Shown here: one piece after another, positions 10,101-16,170 of the stretch
How positions within the stretch are numbered: position 1 is the stretch's first letter
Layout of the letters: every line of letters starts with the position of its first letter
NCBI GenBank assembly: GCA_964618855.1
Contig: CAZUCD010000063.1
Span: forward strand, 1-20,210
DNA: 20,210 bases
Source of the DNA: CAZUCD01 sp964618855
Lineage (GTDB): Bacteria > Sumerlaeota > Sumerlaeia > SLMS01 > JANRJK01
Reading direction: 5' to 3'
Program-made: the position numbers and the translations under genes
Notes under the pieces: generated by a model
The model's input: only the letters and a program-made list of their open reading frames with translations
Database searches by the model: none
What the model was told of the DNA's origin: nothing

Positions 10101-10531
10101 CCCTCGAGCTTGATCGGGCGCCCGTCGCGGTTCGTCGAAAGGACGCCGCAGCCGGCCGCGCACTCGAGGCAGCTCGTCGCATAGCTCACCGGGACGCCGG
10201 GGATGATCTCCTCCGGCGCAGTGACGTAGGGGAGGATCTTCTGCACCGGCCGCTCGCAGCCCTGCAGCGCGGCGAGGACTGCCGCGAAGCCCCCGAGCTT
10301 CAGGAACGTCCGCCTCTCCAGCGGCGTCTCCAGCACGGAGGGGTCCTCACCCTTGGCGACCGCGTCGAAGAACTTCTCCGGCTTGGCGTCGGGGTAGAAT
10401 TCCTCCCCCCGGCGCGCCTTGTAGTCGGGCGTCTGGTGGTACTGCTCGAGGGTGCTCCAGTACAGGGGCGGCTGGCCCTGCGGGGCGTCGCCCCCGGCGG
10501 CGTGGCTGTTGTCGGTCATCTCGTGGCCCAT
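7106..10531 (-). CDS. actB: Alternative Complex III subunit ActB (molybdopterin-oxidoreductase-like plus multi-Fe-S fusion)
   Basis: ActB is the 1141-residue peripheral iron-sulfur subunit that takes electrons from quinol oxidised in ActC/ActF. The N-terminal part has a Tat-type motif (R73-R74 in ERRTFLKLGG). The hydrophobic segment after it ends LQGC, so C92 could be lipidated. A molybdopterin-oxidoreductase-like domain (about 115-780) follows; family members studied carry no molybdenum. This copy keeps a full Cys set (C121, C124, C128, C156), the spacing of a [4Fe-4S] site. The C-terminal ferredoxin-like domain (about 855-1050) carries four Cys clusters beginning C865-x2-C868-x2-C871-x3-C875, then CQHCGTAPCETVC, CVGTRYCLNNC and CTFC...CQLSC, expected to bind three [4Fe-4S] and one [3Fe-4S]. 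The last 45 residues hold nine histidines. ATG at 10531 is 13 nt after actA; ATG at 10519 is an alternative. Confidence 0.96.
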   Translation of the reverse strand: MGHEMTDNSHAAGGDAPQGQPPLYWSTLEQYHQTPDYKARRGEEFYPDAKPEKFFDAVAKGEDPSVLETPLERRTFLKLGGFAAVLAALQGCERPVQKILPYVTAPEEIIPGVPVSYATSCLECAAGCGVLSTNRDGRPIKLEGNKQHAVNKGSLCAKGQASLLQLYNPDRGQFPAEIDRSTGKAIPVEFEAADARIAQALKATDNKIVLLTGTMHGPTRARLMADFARAFPKFEHVTYEPLNSGLENDLYRAAYGIEAGPRYLFDRAQTVVLLGGDPIGQGISRNEYQRGIAERRTPDERMSRIYAFEPVPTISGAFADYRFRVNAASLVSVGLAIAGEIGVRGLPTVSAGDAESAAKLPAGTIAKVAARLREHAGKGIVYCESTLLSGEAGRALAAVCLAINDHLGNVGSTIDITASPSHQMRGSSAAMARLMEDMREGRVGALLTYNVNPAYTLPNREEFAKVLKGVPLVVSLGMKLDETGLLGDYHLPSRHWLECWGDTEPQKGLFGVMQPMIELPWKVRQFEESLIALATAAGSDVFIREIPHPDTATDEEKAKPLAKRPATMREYLRETWAAMHKQHDVAAGFEEFWNSFLRVGIFDRADAARRAEFPARPALKPAALAEVAETPRGGEGMSLVLYASNVHGDGESMSNPFLIELPDAMTKVAWDNYAGLSPATAQKLGVEEGDWVSLADGDAKVEAPVWVWPGVEDDTVALMLGWGRTNAGDVGLNTGVDAFPMARIDGATGTVAFAGRRVKVSQITDGLAERNDVRKPRLGATNPSVSAMLRGSKYPFANTQGHNYLEGRPIFFETTLAQLNTPDFDTHIYAHWYTGKQKNDFINAWGQEHKYAGHHWGMVIDYNKCTGCNACLVACQAENNIPVVGKLDIIKGREMHWIRIDRYYRGHLDNPDHVYQPMLCQHCGTAPCETVCPVVATLHNDEGLNTMIYNRCVGTRYCLNNCPYKVRRFNWHQYSDYRTGFHDNVKRVSPLELALNPDVGVRSRGVMEKCTFCVHKIKRAKEASRTRGTPLVDGDMQTACQLSCPSHAITFGDRNDPNSELMKVWNDKRAQGVLADLNTQPGVRYLTLVRNRDEKVPAEYLGEHGGAHHGGGHDEHDSGHGAGEHAGGDHAQAETAGSTGH

Positions 10532-10544
10532 GTCGGTCTCGTGC

Positions 10545-11291
10545 TCAGTGGTGGCAGGTCGTGCATTCGACCGAGGCGTTCTTGTTGCGAAGCTGGTAGC
10601 CGCGCCCGTGGTAGTAGATGTCGCGGGAGGCGAGCAGGTTCACCGCCACGGACTTCTCGTCGAGCTTCTCGCCCGGGTGCAGGTACTTGCGCGTGGCCTC
10701 CAGGGCCGTCCGCCAACCCGGGTCCTTCTTCAGCGACTCGAGCTGCCCGTCCCCGATGTGGCCATCCTCGAACCCTGCGGTGTACGAGGGGGGATGGTTG
10801 ATGTTGTCCGTGTACGTGCTCTGCCTGTGGCAGACCATGCACTCCTTCATCTCGAGCTTGATGTTCTGTGCGACCACGGCCATCTTCTCGACGGGGCCGT
10901 GGCATGTTTGGCAGGCGACGCCGGCGGCGACGTGCCATTGGTGGCTGAAGTGCGCGTGGTCCGGCATGCGGTGGATCCGCACCCATTCGATCGGCTTGCC
11001 TTCGGCGTAAGCCGTCTCGAGCTGCTTGATCAGCGGGCTGTTGTTCACCTTAACGACGGAGTGGCATCCCATGCAGGTGCTCATGGGCGGGACGGTGGCG
11101 TGGGCGGCCTGCTCCGCATTGGTGTGGCAGTAGAGGCAGTCGATTTGGAGGGCGCCGGCGTGGAGCGCGTGGCTGAAGGCAATCGGCTGCGTCGGGCCGT
11201 AGCCTGCGTTGGAGAAAATGCCGTAGAGCTTCATCGCTCCGAAACCTAGCAGAACGAGAAGCATCGCATAGACGCGCCAGTACTGGAGCAT
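10545..11291 (-). CDS. actA: Alternative Complex III subunit ActA (pentaheme cytochrome c)
   Basis: ActA is the membrane-anchored multiheme cytochrome of Alternative Complex III and the first gene of the operon. The 248-residue protein has an N-terminal membrane helix (about 8-27), then five CxxCH motifs: CLYCH (52-56), CMGCH (73-77), CQTCH (127-131), CMVCH (151-155) and CTTCH (243-247). Five hemes is the number known for ActA of Rhodothermus marinus. Histidines such as H41, H44, H64, H107, H112, H117 and H120 can serve as axial ligands; the FSHxxH pattern is typical of NapC/NrfH-like and class III heme proteins. The fifth motif is only one residue from the C-terminus. A weak ribosome site (AGAGG) lies about 14 nt before the ATG. 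Confidence 0.95.
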   Translation of the reverse strand: MLQYWRVYAMLLVLLGFGAMKLYGIFSNAGYGPTQPIAFSHALHAGALQIDCLYCHTNAEQAAHATVPPMSTCMGCHSVVKVNNSPLIKQLETAYAEGKPIEWVRIHRMPDHAHFSHQWHVAAGVACQTCHGPVEKMAVVAQNIKLEMKECMVCHRQSTYTDNINHPPSYTAGFEDGHIGDGQLESLKKDPGWRTALEATRKYLHPGEKLDEKSVAVNLLASRDIYYHGRGYQLRNKNASVECTTCHH

Positions 11292-11449
11292 GATCAGCGA
11301 GCCTCTTGGCCGGACGTGGCGCGGGCTGGCACCGGCGCATGGTCACAGGCAACTGATTTTGGGGATTTTGCGTGGGACAAGGAGGGGACGCAGCCTGACC
11401 GACGGGCGGTCATTGGGGGGAATGCACTCTCACCATCGGGCAGGAGGTT

Positions 11450-11478
11450 ATTGCCGCCCGGTGGGACGACGTGGTCAA
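11450..11478 (-). promoter_or_regulatory. Candidate sigma70-like promoter for the act-cox operon
   Basis: On the minus strand TTGACC (11478-11473) is followed after 17 nt by GGCAAT (11455-11450). The -35 box is one mismatch from consensus; the -10 box is weak. A start of transcription near 11443 would leave a leader of about 150 nt before actA. It is supported mainly by its position downstream of the CRP-like palindrome. It is a pattern match only. Confidence 0.3.
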
Positions 11479-11505
11479 GGGCGAGCGTGCTGGGGACGCT
11501 CCTAT

Positions 11506-11523
11506 TTGTGAAACTTTTCACAA
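11506..11523. promoter_or_regulatory. CRP/FNR-family operator palindrome
   Basis: The sequence TTGTGAAA-CT-TTTCACAA is a perfect 8-bp inverted repeat around two bases. It contains TGTGA-N6-TCACA, the consensus for CRP-type regulators. Its centre (11514.5) is about 223 bp upstream of the actA ATG and about 71 bp upstream of the start predicted from the candidate promoter, a standard class I activator position. Seen directly: the palindrome. Inferred: that a CRP/FNR-family protein controls the respiratory operon through it. Confidence 0.55.
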
Positions 11524-11640
11524 TTGGCCCCGCCCCTGAGCCCGCTTGGGCACAAGAATTCAAAGCTACTCCTATCGGCGCTGGAAGACCTATCGGCCAA
11601 CGCGCACCATGACAAGGGTTTTTGAAAAACAGGGGACGGA

Positions 11641-11701
11641 GGTCGGAGGCCAGGGGTCAGAGGTTGGAGGCAGGGGCCTGAGGCCCGGGACTGGGGCCCG
11701 A
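11641..11701. repeat. Degenerate purine-rich tandem repeat, about 20-bp unit
   Basis: Three successive units of 21, 20 and 20 bp begin at 11641, 11662 and 11682 with GGTCGGAGGC, GGTTGGAGGC and GGCCCGGGAC. The first two match at about 17 of 21 positions and the third is more decayed. One strand is mostly G and A. The array lies just beyond the 3' end of the phosphoesterase gene and is unlike the surrounding coding DNA. No function can be assigned. Confidence 0.5.
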
Positions 11702-11737
11702 TGCTGGTCCCTCGCTCTACGGCCCCTGGCCCTTCCT

Positions 11738-12691
11738 TCACACCGGCCCCTGCAGGTCAATGACATGCCCCGCCGTGGGGAAGTCCGGCACATGGCGGAT
11801 GGTCCATCCCTGCGCCTCGTTCCAGGCATGCACTTCGAGGCGCGTGCCCCCGTTCAGACGGACTATCCTGTGGAATCCGAGGTCCGGGGGATTCCCTGAC
11901 CGCCGCATCAGGGGAGCCCCGGCGTTTAGGTAGAGCACGCCGCTCCCCCGGTTGCTACGGTAAAGCCAGCGGTGGTGGTGGTGTCCATGGAGTTGGGCAA
12001 CTCGGAGTCCGCTCGACCAGAGGAGCGCCAGAAGGGGTCCGGCGCCGCGGAGTTCCTCCTCCCGGTCGGGATGCAAGGGACCGGGGGGGTCCTCCATCGG
12101 GAAGTGACATAGCACCCACAGGTCCGTGAACGACCGGGCATTGGAGCCGAGCCAAGCCTCAACGATTTCGAGGTCGCCAGCGTGGACCCGGCCAAAGCTC
12201 CCGAGCCCGTTCGTGGTGCCCGCGTCGAGCCGGAGGAGCGCCACGCCGTCGCCGAGGTCATGGAACGAAGGGAGGGGGGCCTGCGGGGCGCCGAGGTGCA
12301 GCCGGCGCTCGAACGTCTGGCCAGCGATCGCGCGGCGCGTGTAGCGGTCGTGGTTCCCCGGCACGGCCAGCATCCGCCCGATCGGGGAGGACTCGACAAG
12401 GCCGCGCAGCGAATCGGACGCAAGGCGGAACTCGGAAGGGAGCGCGGTCGTGGTGAAGTCGCCGCTGAACAGGATCCAGTCGGGGCCGAGGGAGGCGATG
12501 CGCTCGACCAGGATGGGCGCGAGCTCGCGGCGGAATTTGCGAGCCCGGCGAAGCACCAGATTTGCGGTGCCGAGGGCGCGCTTGCCAAGCAGCCCGAGCG
12601 GGTTCATCGCGAACGACCAGAAGTGGAGGTCGCCGACGTGCACGGCGGAAAAGGCGCGGTCGGAGCTCACACCGATGGGGTGGCGCGGCAC
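11738..12691 (-). CDS. Calcineurin-like metallophosphoesterase
   Basis: This is a 317-residue hydrolase of the calcineurin-like phosphoesterase superfamily, which uses two metal ions to cleave phosphoester bonds. The metal-binding blocks appear in order: D21-L-H23 (GDLH), G77-D78 (SGDFTTT), G112-N113-H114-D115 (GNHDR), H196 (CHFP) and G236-H237-x-H239 (GHHHHR). There is no signal peptide or membrane helix, so it is probably cytoplasmic; the substrate cannot be told. The start is a GTG at 12691. The first ATG (residue 29) would remove the D-x-H block, so it is rejected; a GTG at codon 8 is possible. I see no strong ribosome site. It is divergent from the M48 peptidase gene, with 146 bp between, and its product has no obvious link to the respiratory operon downstream. 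Confidence 0.88.
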   Translation of the reverse strand: MPRHPIGVSSDRAFSAVHVGDLHFWSFAMNPLGLLGKRALGTANLVLRRARKFRRELAPILVERIASLGPDWILFSGDFTTTALPSEFRLASDSLRGLVESSPIGRMLAVPGNHDRYTRRAIAGQTFERRLHLGAPQAPLPSFHDLGDGVALLRLDAGTTNGLGSFGRVHAGDLEIVEAWLGSNARSFTDLWVLCHFPMEDPPGPLHPDREEELRGAGPLLALLWSSGLRVAQLHGHHHHRWLYRSNRGSGVLYLNAGAPLMRRSGNPPDLGFHRIVRLNGGTRLEVHAWNEAQGWTIRHVPDFPTAGHVIDLQGPV

Positions 12692-12741
12692 GGAGGCTCG
12701 GGGCAGCAGGAATCGCTAGGGGGATTGCGCGTACCCAGGAG

Positions 12742-12759
12742 CCGAGGCGTCCCCCTCGG
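12742..12759. repeat. Inverted repeat in the divergent phosphoesterase/M48 promoter region
   Basis: CCGAGG (12742-12747) and CCTCGG (12754-12759) form a perfect 6-bp inverted repeat with a 6-base centre. It lies in the 146-bp gap between two divergent genes, so it could be a binding site or a leader hairpin. In GC-rich DNA a 6-bp arm can occur by chance, hence the low confidence. No convincing -35/-10 pair is seen here. Confidence 0.25.
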
Positions 12760-12837
12760 TATCCAGGATTTCCGGCTTGGCAGGCGTGGTTGCCCGTGTC
12801 AGTTTCACCGTGTCTCCTAATCAGCCTGGAAACTCCT

Positions 12838-13923
12838 ATGTGCCGACATGTTCGCCAGCTCCTCATGTTTCTGTGCCTTTGCGCAACCGCGCTCCTCAGT
12901 TCCTGCGCCCAATACTACGAGTCCGAGAGGCAGTGGGCGGACATGCTCGTCTCTCCGCAGGCGGAGGCCGCGTTCGGAGCTTACTTCGCCAGCCAGAACG
13001 AGGGGACCAGGTTCATTTTGATAAATGACGCCGAGTCGGATGCCTACCTGACCCGCCTCGGCGAGGGCATCCGCGCAAACTCCGCCCCCTGCCCGCAGCG
13101 TTTCACCTACCACTTTGTCGCGGACCCAGCCCCGAACGCATTCGCTGCGCCCGGTGGGTACGTCTATGTGACTTCCGGCTTGATCGAATCGATGGACGAG
13201 GAGAGCGAGTTGGCCGCAATCATGGGACATGAGGTCAACCACGTGGTGAATCGGCACGGGGTGCGCGCCCTCCTGAGGTCACAGTGGATTGCGGGAGCGG
13301 CGAAGCTCGCCGCGCGAGCATCGGGCGGGAGTTCCGAGGATGAGCAGGCCGTGGGTGAAATCACGGGCGCCGCCATCTCCATGCACTTCAGTCGCGATAT
13401 GGAACGGGAGGCGGATGACACTGGCGTATCGGCCTCCTTTCGCGCGGGTTTTCACCCTGCTGGAGCCGTTAGCATTTTCCAGAAGTTCAGGGCCATGGAG
13501 GCGGCGAGCGGCCTCTCTGCGCAGGAGCGGACATTCTCCTCGCATCCCGACTCCCTCGAACGTGAGTCCGCCGTGAGGGCCAAGTTCATGGCGGTGCCAC
13601 TCGGCGAGGGCCTGAAGCGCGATTCGGACGAGTTTCACGTGATAAGGAAGCGCGTGATCGCACTCGCTGCAAAGATGCCGAAGCCCTCGGCTGCCCCAGA
13701 AGGCTCTTCCGCATGGTGCGGACTCCTTCCAACGGTTCGGATGCCGGCAGGTGGCCTGGCGGCATTCGGCATCTACGGCGTCGAACAGTATGCCCCTGTC
13801 GAGTATCGCCCGGCCGAGCCACCGAAGTACAATTGGGACGGCGCGAACGGACACGATGATGACGAGGATGACGAGGATGACGACGACGAGGGCATGGATG
13901 AGGACGACGAGGAGGACTGGTGA
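12838..13923 (+). CDS. M48-family metalloprotease lipoprotein with acidic C-terminal tail
   Basis: This is a 361-residue zinc endopeptidase of the M48 family (Oma1/BepA/LoiP-like), expected in the cell envelope, where relatives act in protein quality control. The N-terminus is a lipoprotein signal with lipobox LSSC, giving C23 as the lipid-bearing residue. The zinc site is H131-E132-V-N-H135 (HEVNHVVNRHG), and E189 in E-R-E-A-D is the expected third ligand. The core spans about 45-265; NAFAAPGGYVYV (about 103-114) is the family-typical strand before the active-site helix. The C-terminus (about 340-360) is almost pure Asp/Glu, encoded by GAY/GAR triplets. The ATG at 12838 was chosen because it starts the signal peptide; an in-frame extension back to 12562 overlaps the divergent gene and is rejected. 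Confidence 0.9.
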   Translation: MCRHVRQLLMFLCLCATALLSSCAQYYESERQWADMLVSPQAEAAFGAYFASQNEGTRFILINDAESDAYLTRLGEGIRANSAPCPQRFTYHFVADPAPNAFAAPGGYVYVTSGLIESMDEESELAAIMGHEVNHVVNRHGVRALLRSQWIAGAAKLAARASGGSSEDEQAVGEITGAAISMHFSRDMEREADDTGVSASFRAGFHPAGAVSIFQKFRAMEAASGLSAQERTFSSHPDSLERESAVRAKFMAVPLGEGLKRDSDEFHVIRKRVIALAAKMPKPSAAPEGSSAWCGLLPTVRMPAGGLAAFGIYGVEQYAPVEYRPAEPPKYNWDGANGHDDDEDDEDDDDEGMDEDDEEDW

Positions 13924-14020
13924 AGGAACGGTTGCGCCGTAATCTGCGCGGCCCAGTCAGGTTGCATCTCACGCCTCCACAAGCACCCACGAACCATCCA
14001 CGCAACACTCCGCGCTCCCG

Positions 14021-14038
14021 AGCCCGCTCCGGCGGGCT
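14021..14038 (+). terminator. Candidate hairpin terminator after the M48 gene
   Basis: AGCCCGC (14021-14027) and GCGGGCT (14032-14038) form a perfect 7-bp stem with loop TCCG, about 100 nt after the M48 stop. There is no T-run after it, so termination is uncertain. Confidence 0.35.
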
Positions 14039-14258
14039 GGTAGACCTTGCCACCGGCTTCAGTCGGAGGTTGAGGGCCCCGCGGCCCCTGGCGCGCCTCG
14101 GCGCACTTGCAGCGGCTTCCGCCATCCGCACCACGCAGAATCCTCCCCAACCGTGAACGGGCGGGCGCGGCTCATTCGCATCCGCGCGACATTGCCGTCG
14201 GATTTCGCCGGATAATCGTCGCGCAGGGTTCGGGCACGCCGATTGCCCTGACGATTTT

Positions 14259-14297
14259 CGACGTCCCCGCCAATCCCTTCGCGGGGTTGCCGCGTCG
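14259..14297 (+). promoter_or_regulatory. Possible leader hairpin before the vWA gene
   Basis: CGACG (14259-14263) pairs with CGTCG (14293-14297), and inside it CCCCG can pair with CGGGG, giving an interrupted GC-rich stem. It ends about 35 nt before the ATG. It may be a leader structure or chance in GC-rich DNA. Confidence 0.2.
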
Positions 14298-14331
14298 GGT
14301 ACCTACAATCCCCAAGCATCTGGAGGCCACC

Positions 14332-16071
14332 ATGAACCGGACAACGCTTCGCGTGCTCGAAGTACTTGGAGTCGCGGCTGTCATCGCGGGCCTGGCATGT
14401 CTTGCCACGCCGAACTTCATGGAGTCGCAGTCGCGCAGCATCGCGTCGCGGCGGCAGGCGGAAATGCGGCTCGCAGGCGCGAGCATGACCGCCCGCTCCG
14501 CCCAGGAGATGCATGCGCTCCGCACCGTCGACCACAACGCGCCCGCAAAGTGGACGACGGTCTCGTCGGGCGACGTCTGGCGCGTGAAGAACGGCTCCCC
14601 CACCGCGCCCCCGATCTGGGTGACGCCGGGCACGGAGCAGGAGTTCGACCGCGAGCGCTACTCGCGCATCGACGACAACCCGTTCCGGCTCGCGCAGGCC
14701 GCGCCGCTCTCCACCTTCTCGATCGACGTCGACACGGCGTCGTACTCGAACGTGCGGCGCCTCCTCTCGGCTGGCCAGGCGCCCCCGAAGGACGCCGTGC
14801 GCATCGAGGAGATGATCAACTACTTCCCGTACGAGTACGCGCCGCCCACCGACGGCAACCCCTTCGCCGTGCACGTGGAGGCGGGGGGCTGCCCCTGGGA
14901 GCCCGAGCACCGCCTTGTCCGCATCGGCATCAAGGGGAGGGAGATTTCCACGGACCAGCGCCCCCCCGCAAACCTCGTGTTCCTGGTGGACGTATCCGGC
15001 TCGATGAACTCGCCCGACAAGCTGCCGCTCGTGAAGGAGTCGCTCGGGCTGCTGGCAGGGAAGCTGCGCCCAACGGACCGCGTGAGCATTGTCGTGTACG
15101 CGGGCGCGAGCGGGCTGGCGCTCCCGCCGACGGCGGGCAACGACACCGCCACGATCGGGCGAGCCCTCGGCGGCCTCGAGTCCGGCGGCTCGACAAATGG
15201 CGGCGCAGGCATCGAACTCGCCTACAAGACCGCCGCCGAGAACTTCATCAAGGACGGCATCAACCGCGTCATCCTCTGCACCGACGGCGACTTCAACGTC
15301 GGCACGACGGGGGACGGGGACCTGACGCGCCTCGTCGAGGAGAAGGCGAAGTCCGGCGTGTTCCTGACCGTGCTCGGCTTCGGCACGGGGAACCTGAACG
15401 ATGCCATGATGGAGCAGATCACCAACCGCGGGAACGGGAACTACGCCTACATCGACACACTCGCGGAGGCGAAGAAGGCGCTCGTGGAGCAGGCGTCCGG
15501 CACGCTCCTCACCATCGCCAAGGACGTGAAGATCCAGGTCGAGTTCAACCCCGCGCAGGTCCAGGCGTACCGCCTCGTCGGCTACGAAAACCGGCTGATG
15601 GCGAACGAGGACTTCAACAACGACAGGAAGGACGCGGGGGAGATCGGCGCCGGGCATACCGTCACCGCCTTCTACGAGATCGTCCCGGCGGGGGTGGACA
15701 TGGGGAAGGCGCTGCCGACGGTTGATCCGCTCAAGTACCAGGACGACGCGACCACGACGGGGAGGACCGACGAGTTGCTGACGGTGAAGGTGCGCTGGAA
15801 GGCGCCGGCCTCCGACACGAGCGAGAAGCTGGAGGTCGCCGTGCGCGACGACGGCCGCGAGTTCGCCCGCTGCAGCGACGACTTCGTGTTCGCCTCATGC
15901 GTCGCGACGTTCGGGCTCGTCCTGCGCGGGGACGAGGAGGCCGGGGTCCTCTCCGGCGAGCTCCTCGCGCAGCTCGCCGAGTCCGCGCGCGAGAACGACC
16001 TCGAGGGCTACCGCAGCGAGTTCGCCGAGCTCGTCCGCAAGTACGACAAGCGCACCGCGAGCGCCGATTGA
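14332..16071 (+). CDS. YfbK-like von Willebrand factor A protein with pseudopilin-like N-terminal anchor
   Basis: This is a 579-residue membrane-anchored protein of the YfbK family: an N-terminal vWF_A-associated region (about 110-168), a vWA domain (about 214-385) and a C-terminal DUF3520 region (about 400-575). The metal-ion-dependent adhesion site is complete: D220-V-S222-G-S224, T288 and D318 (DGDFN). vWA domains bind protein partners through a divalent ion; the partner is unknown. The first 46 residues align without gaps to the hydrophobic N-terminal helix of type IV pseudopilins: E10 at the place of Glu+5, then P27-N28-F29, E31, Q33, R35, R40 and M45-R46. The Gly of the prepilin peptidase site is replaced by Thr, so it probably stays as an uncleaved anchor. 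ATG at 14332 has GGAGG 5 nt upstream; an in-frame extension back to 14107 is rejected. Confidence 0.9.
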   Translation: MNRTTLRVLEVLGVAAVIAGLACLATPNFMESQSRSIASRRQAEMRLAGASMTARSAQEMHALRTVDHNAPAKWTTVSSGDVWRVKNGSPTAPPIWVTPGTEQEFDRERYSRIDDNPFRLAQAAPLSTFSIDVDTASYSNVRRLLSAGQAPPKDAVRIEEMINYFPYEYAPPTDGNPFAVHVEAGGCPWEPEHRLVRIGIKGREISTDQRPPANLVFLVDVSGSMNSPDKLPLVKESLGLLAGKLRPTDRVSIVVYAGASGLALPPTAGNDTATIGRALGGLESGGSTNGGAGIELAYKTAAENFIKDGINRVILCTDGDFNVGTTGDGDLTRLVEEKAKSGVFLTVLGFGTGNLNDAMMEQITNRGNGNYAYIDTLAEAKKALVEQASGTLLTIAKDVKIQVEFNPAQVQAYRLVGYENRLMANEDFNNDRKDAGEIGAGHTVTAFYEIVPAGVDMGKALPTVDPLKYQDDATTTGRTDELLTVKVRWKAPASDTSEKLEVAVRDDGREFARCSDDFVFASCVATFGLVLRGDEEAGVLSGELLAQLAESARENDLEGYRSEFAELVRKYDKRTASAD

Positions 16072-16097
16072 TCAATCGTGGTTCGGGGTTCATTCGA

Positions 16098-16126
16098 GGC
16101 AGGGCTGGGACTTTCCCGGCCCTGCC
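16098..16126. terminator. Strong hairpin terminator after the vWA gene
   Basis: A 13-bp stem (16098-16110 with 16114-16126; one T-G wobble, otherwise perfect) closes on a 3-base loop CTT, 26 nt after the vWA stop. The arm is GGCAGGGCTGGGA. There is no T-run on either side, as is common for GC-rich genomes, so it could act on transcripts from both directions. Confidence 0.65.
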
Positions 16127-16170
16127 ACCATGCAAACCGATCCTTCAGCGCCACAATGCGACACACAGGA

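Larger units (their letters stand above)
11292..11737. other. Intergenic control region upstream of actA
   Basis: This 446-base stretch has no credible gene. Short open readings exist on both strands, but none has a recognisable domain, a convincing ribosome site or a protein-like composition. It separates the phosphoesterase gene, which ends at 11738, from actA, which starts at 11291; both are on the minus strand. It should therefore hold the terminator of the first and the promoter of the ACIII-oxidase operon. The CRP-like palindrome, a candidate promoter and a degenerate purine-rich repeat are listed separately. A short A/T palindrome (GTTTTT-G-AAAAAC, 11618-11630) is also present, with no assigned role. 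Confidence 0.7.
13924..14331. other. Intergenic region between the M48 and vWA genes
   Basis: This 408-base gap has no credible gene. Two hairpins are listed separately: one that may end the M48 transcript, one in the leader of the vWA gene. A TACAAT hexamer (14304-14309) could be a -10 box, but no -35 hexamer sits at the right distance. Short plus-strand readings run through the gap in frame with the vWA gene but lack protein character. Confidence 0.6.

Noticed and set aside
7106..11291. Reading actB/actA as a polysulfide/nitrite (Psr/Nrf) or formate-type reductase
   Set aside because: The fused molybdopterin-like plus ferredoxin-like ActB, DUF3341 ActD, two NrfD-like proteins, monoheme ActE and adjoining cox genes are specific to Alternative Complex III.
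11316..11612. A 98-codon plus-strand reading upstream of actA
   Set aside because: No ribosome site, no recognisable domain, and it runs through the CRP-like palindrome and candidate promoter.
12562..12837. In-frame N-terminal extension of the M48 protease
   Set aside because: It overlaps the divergent phosphoesterase gene, is Arg/Ala-rich, and precedes an intact lipoprotein signal peptide that should be at the N-terminus.
14192..14216. TTGCCG...GATAAT as a promoter for the vWA gene
   Set aside because: The spacer is only 13 nt, too short for a sigma70-type promoter.
14107..14331. In-frame N-terminal extension of the vWA protein
   Set aside because: GGAGG lies 5 nt before the ATG at 14332, and the extension would put polar sequence ahead of the membrane anchor.
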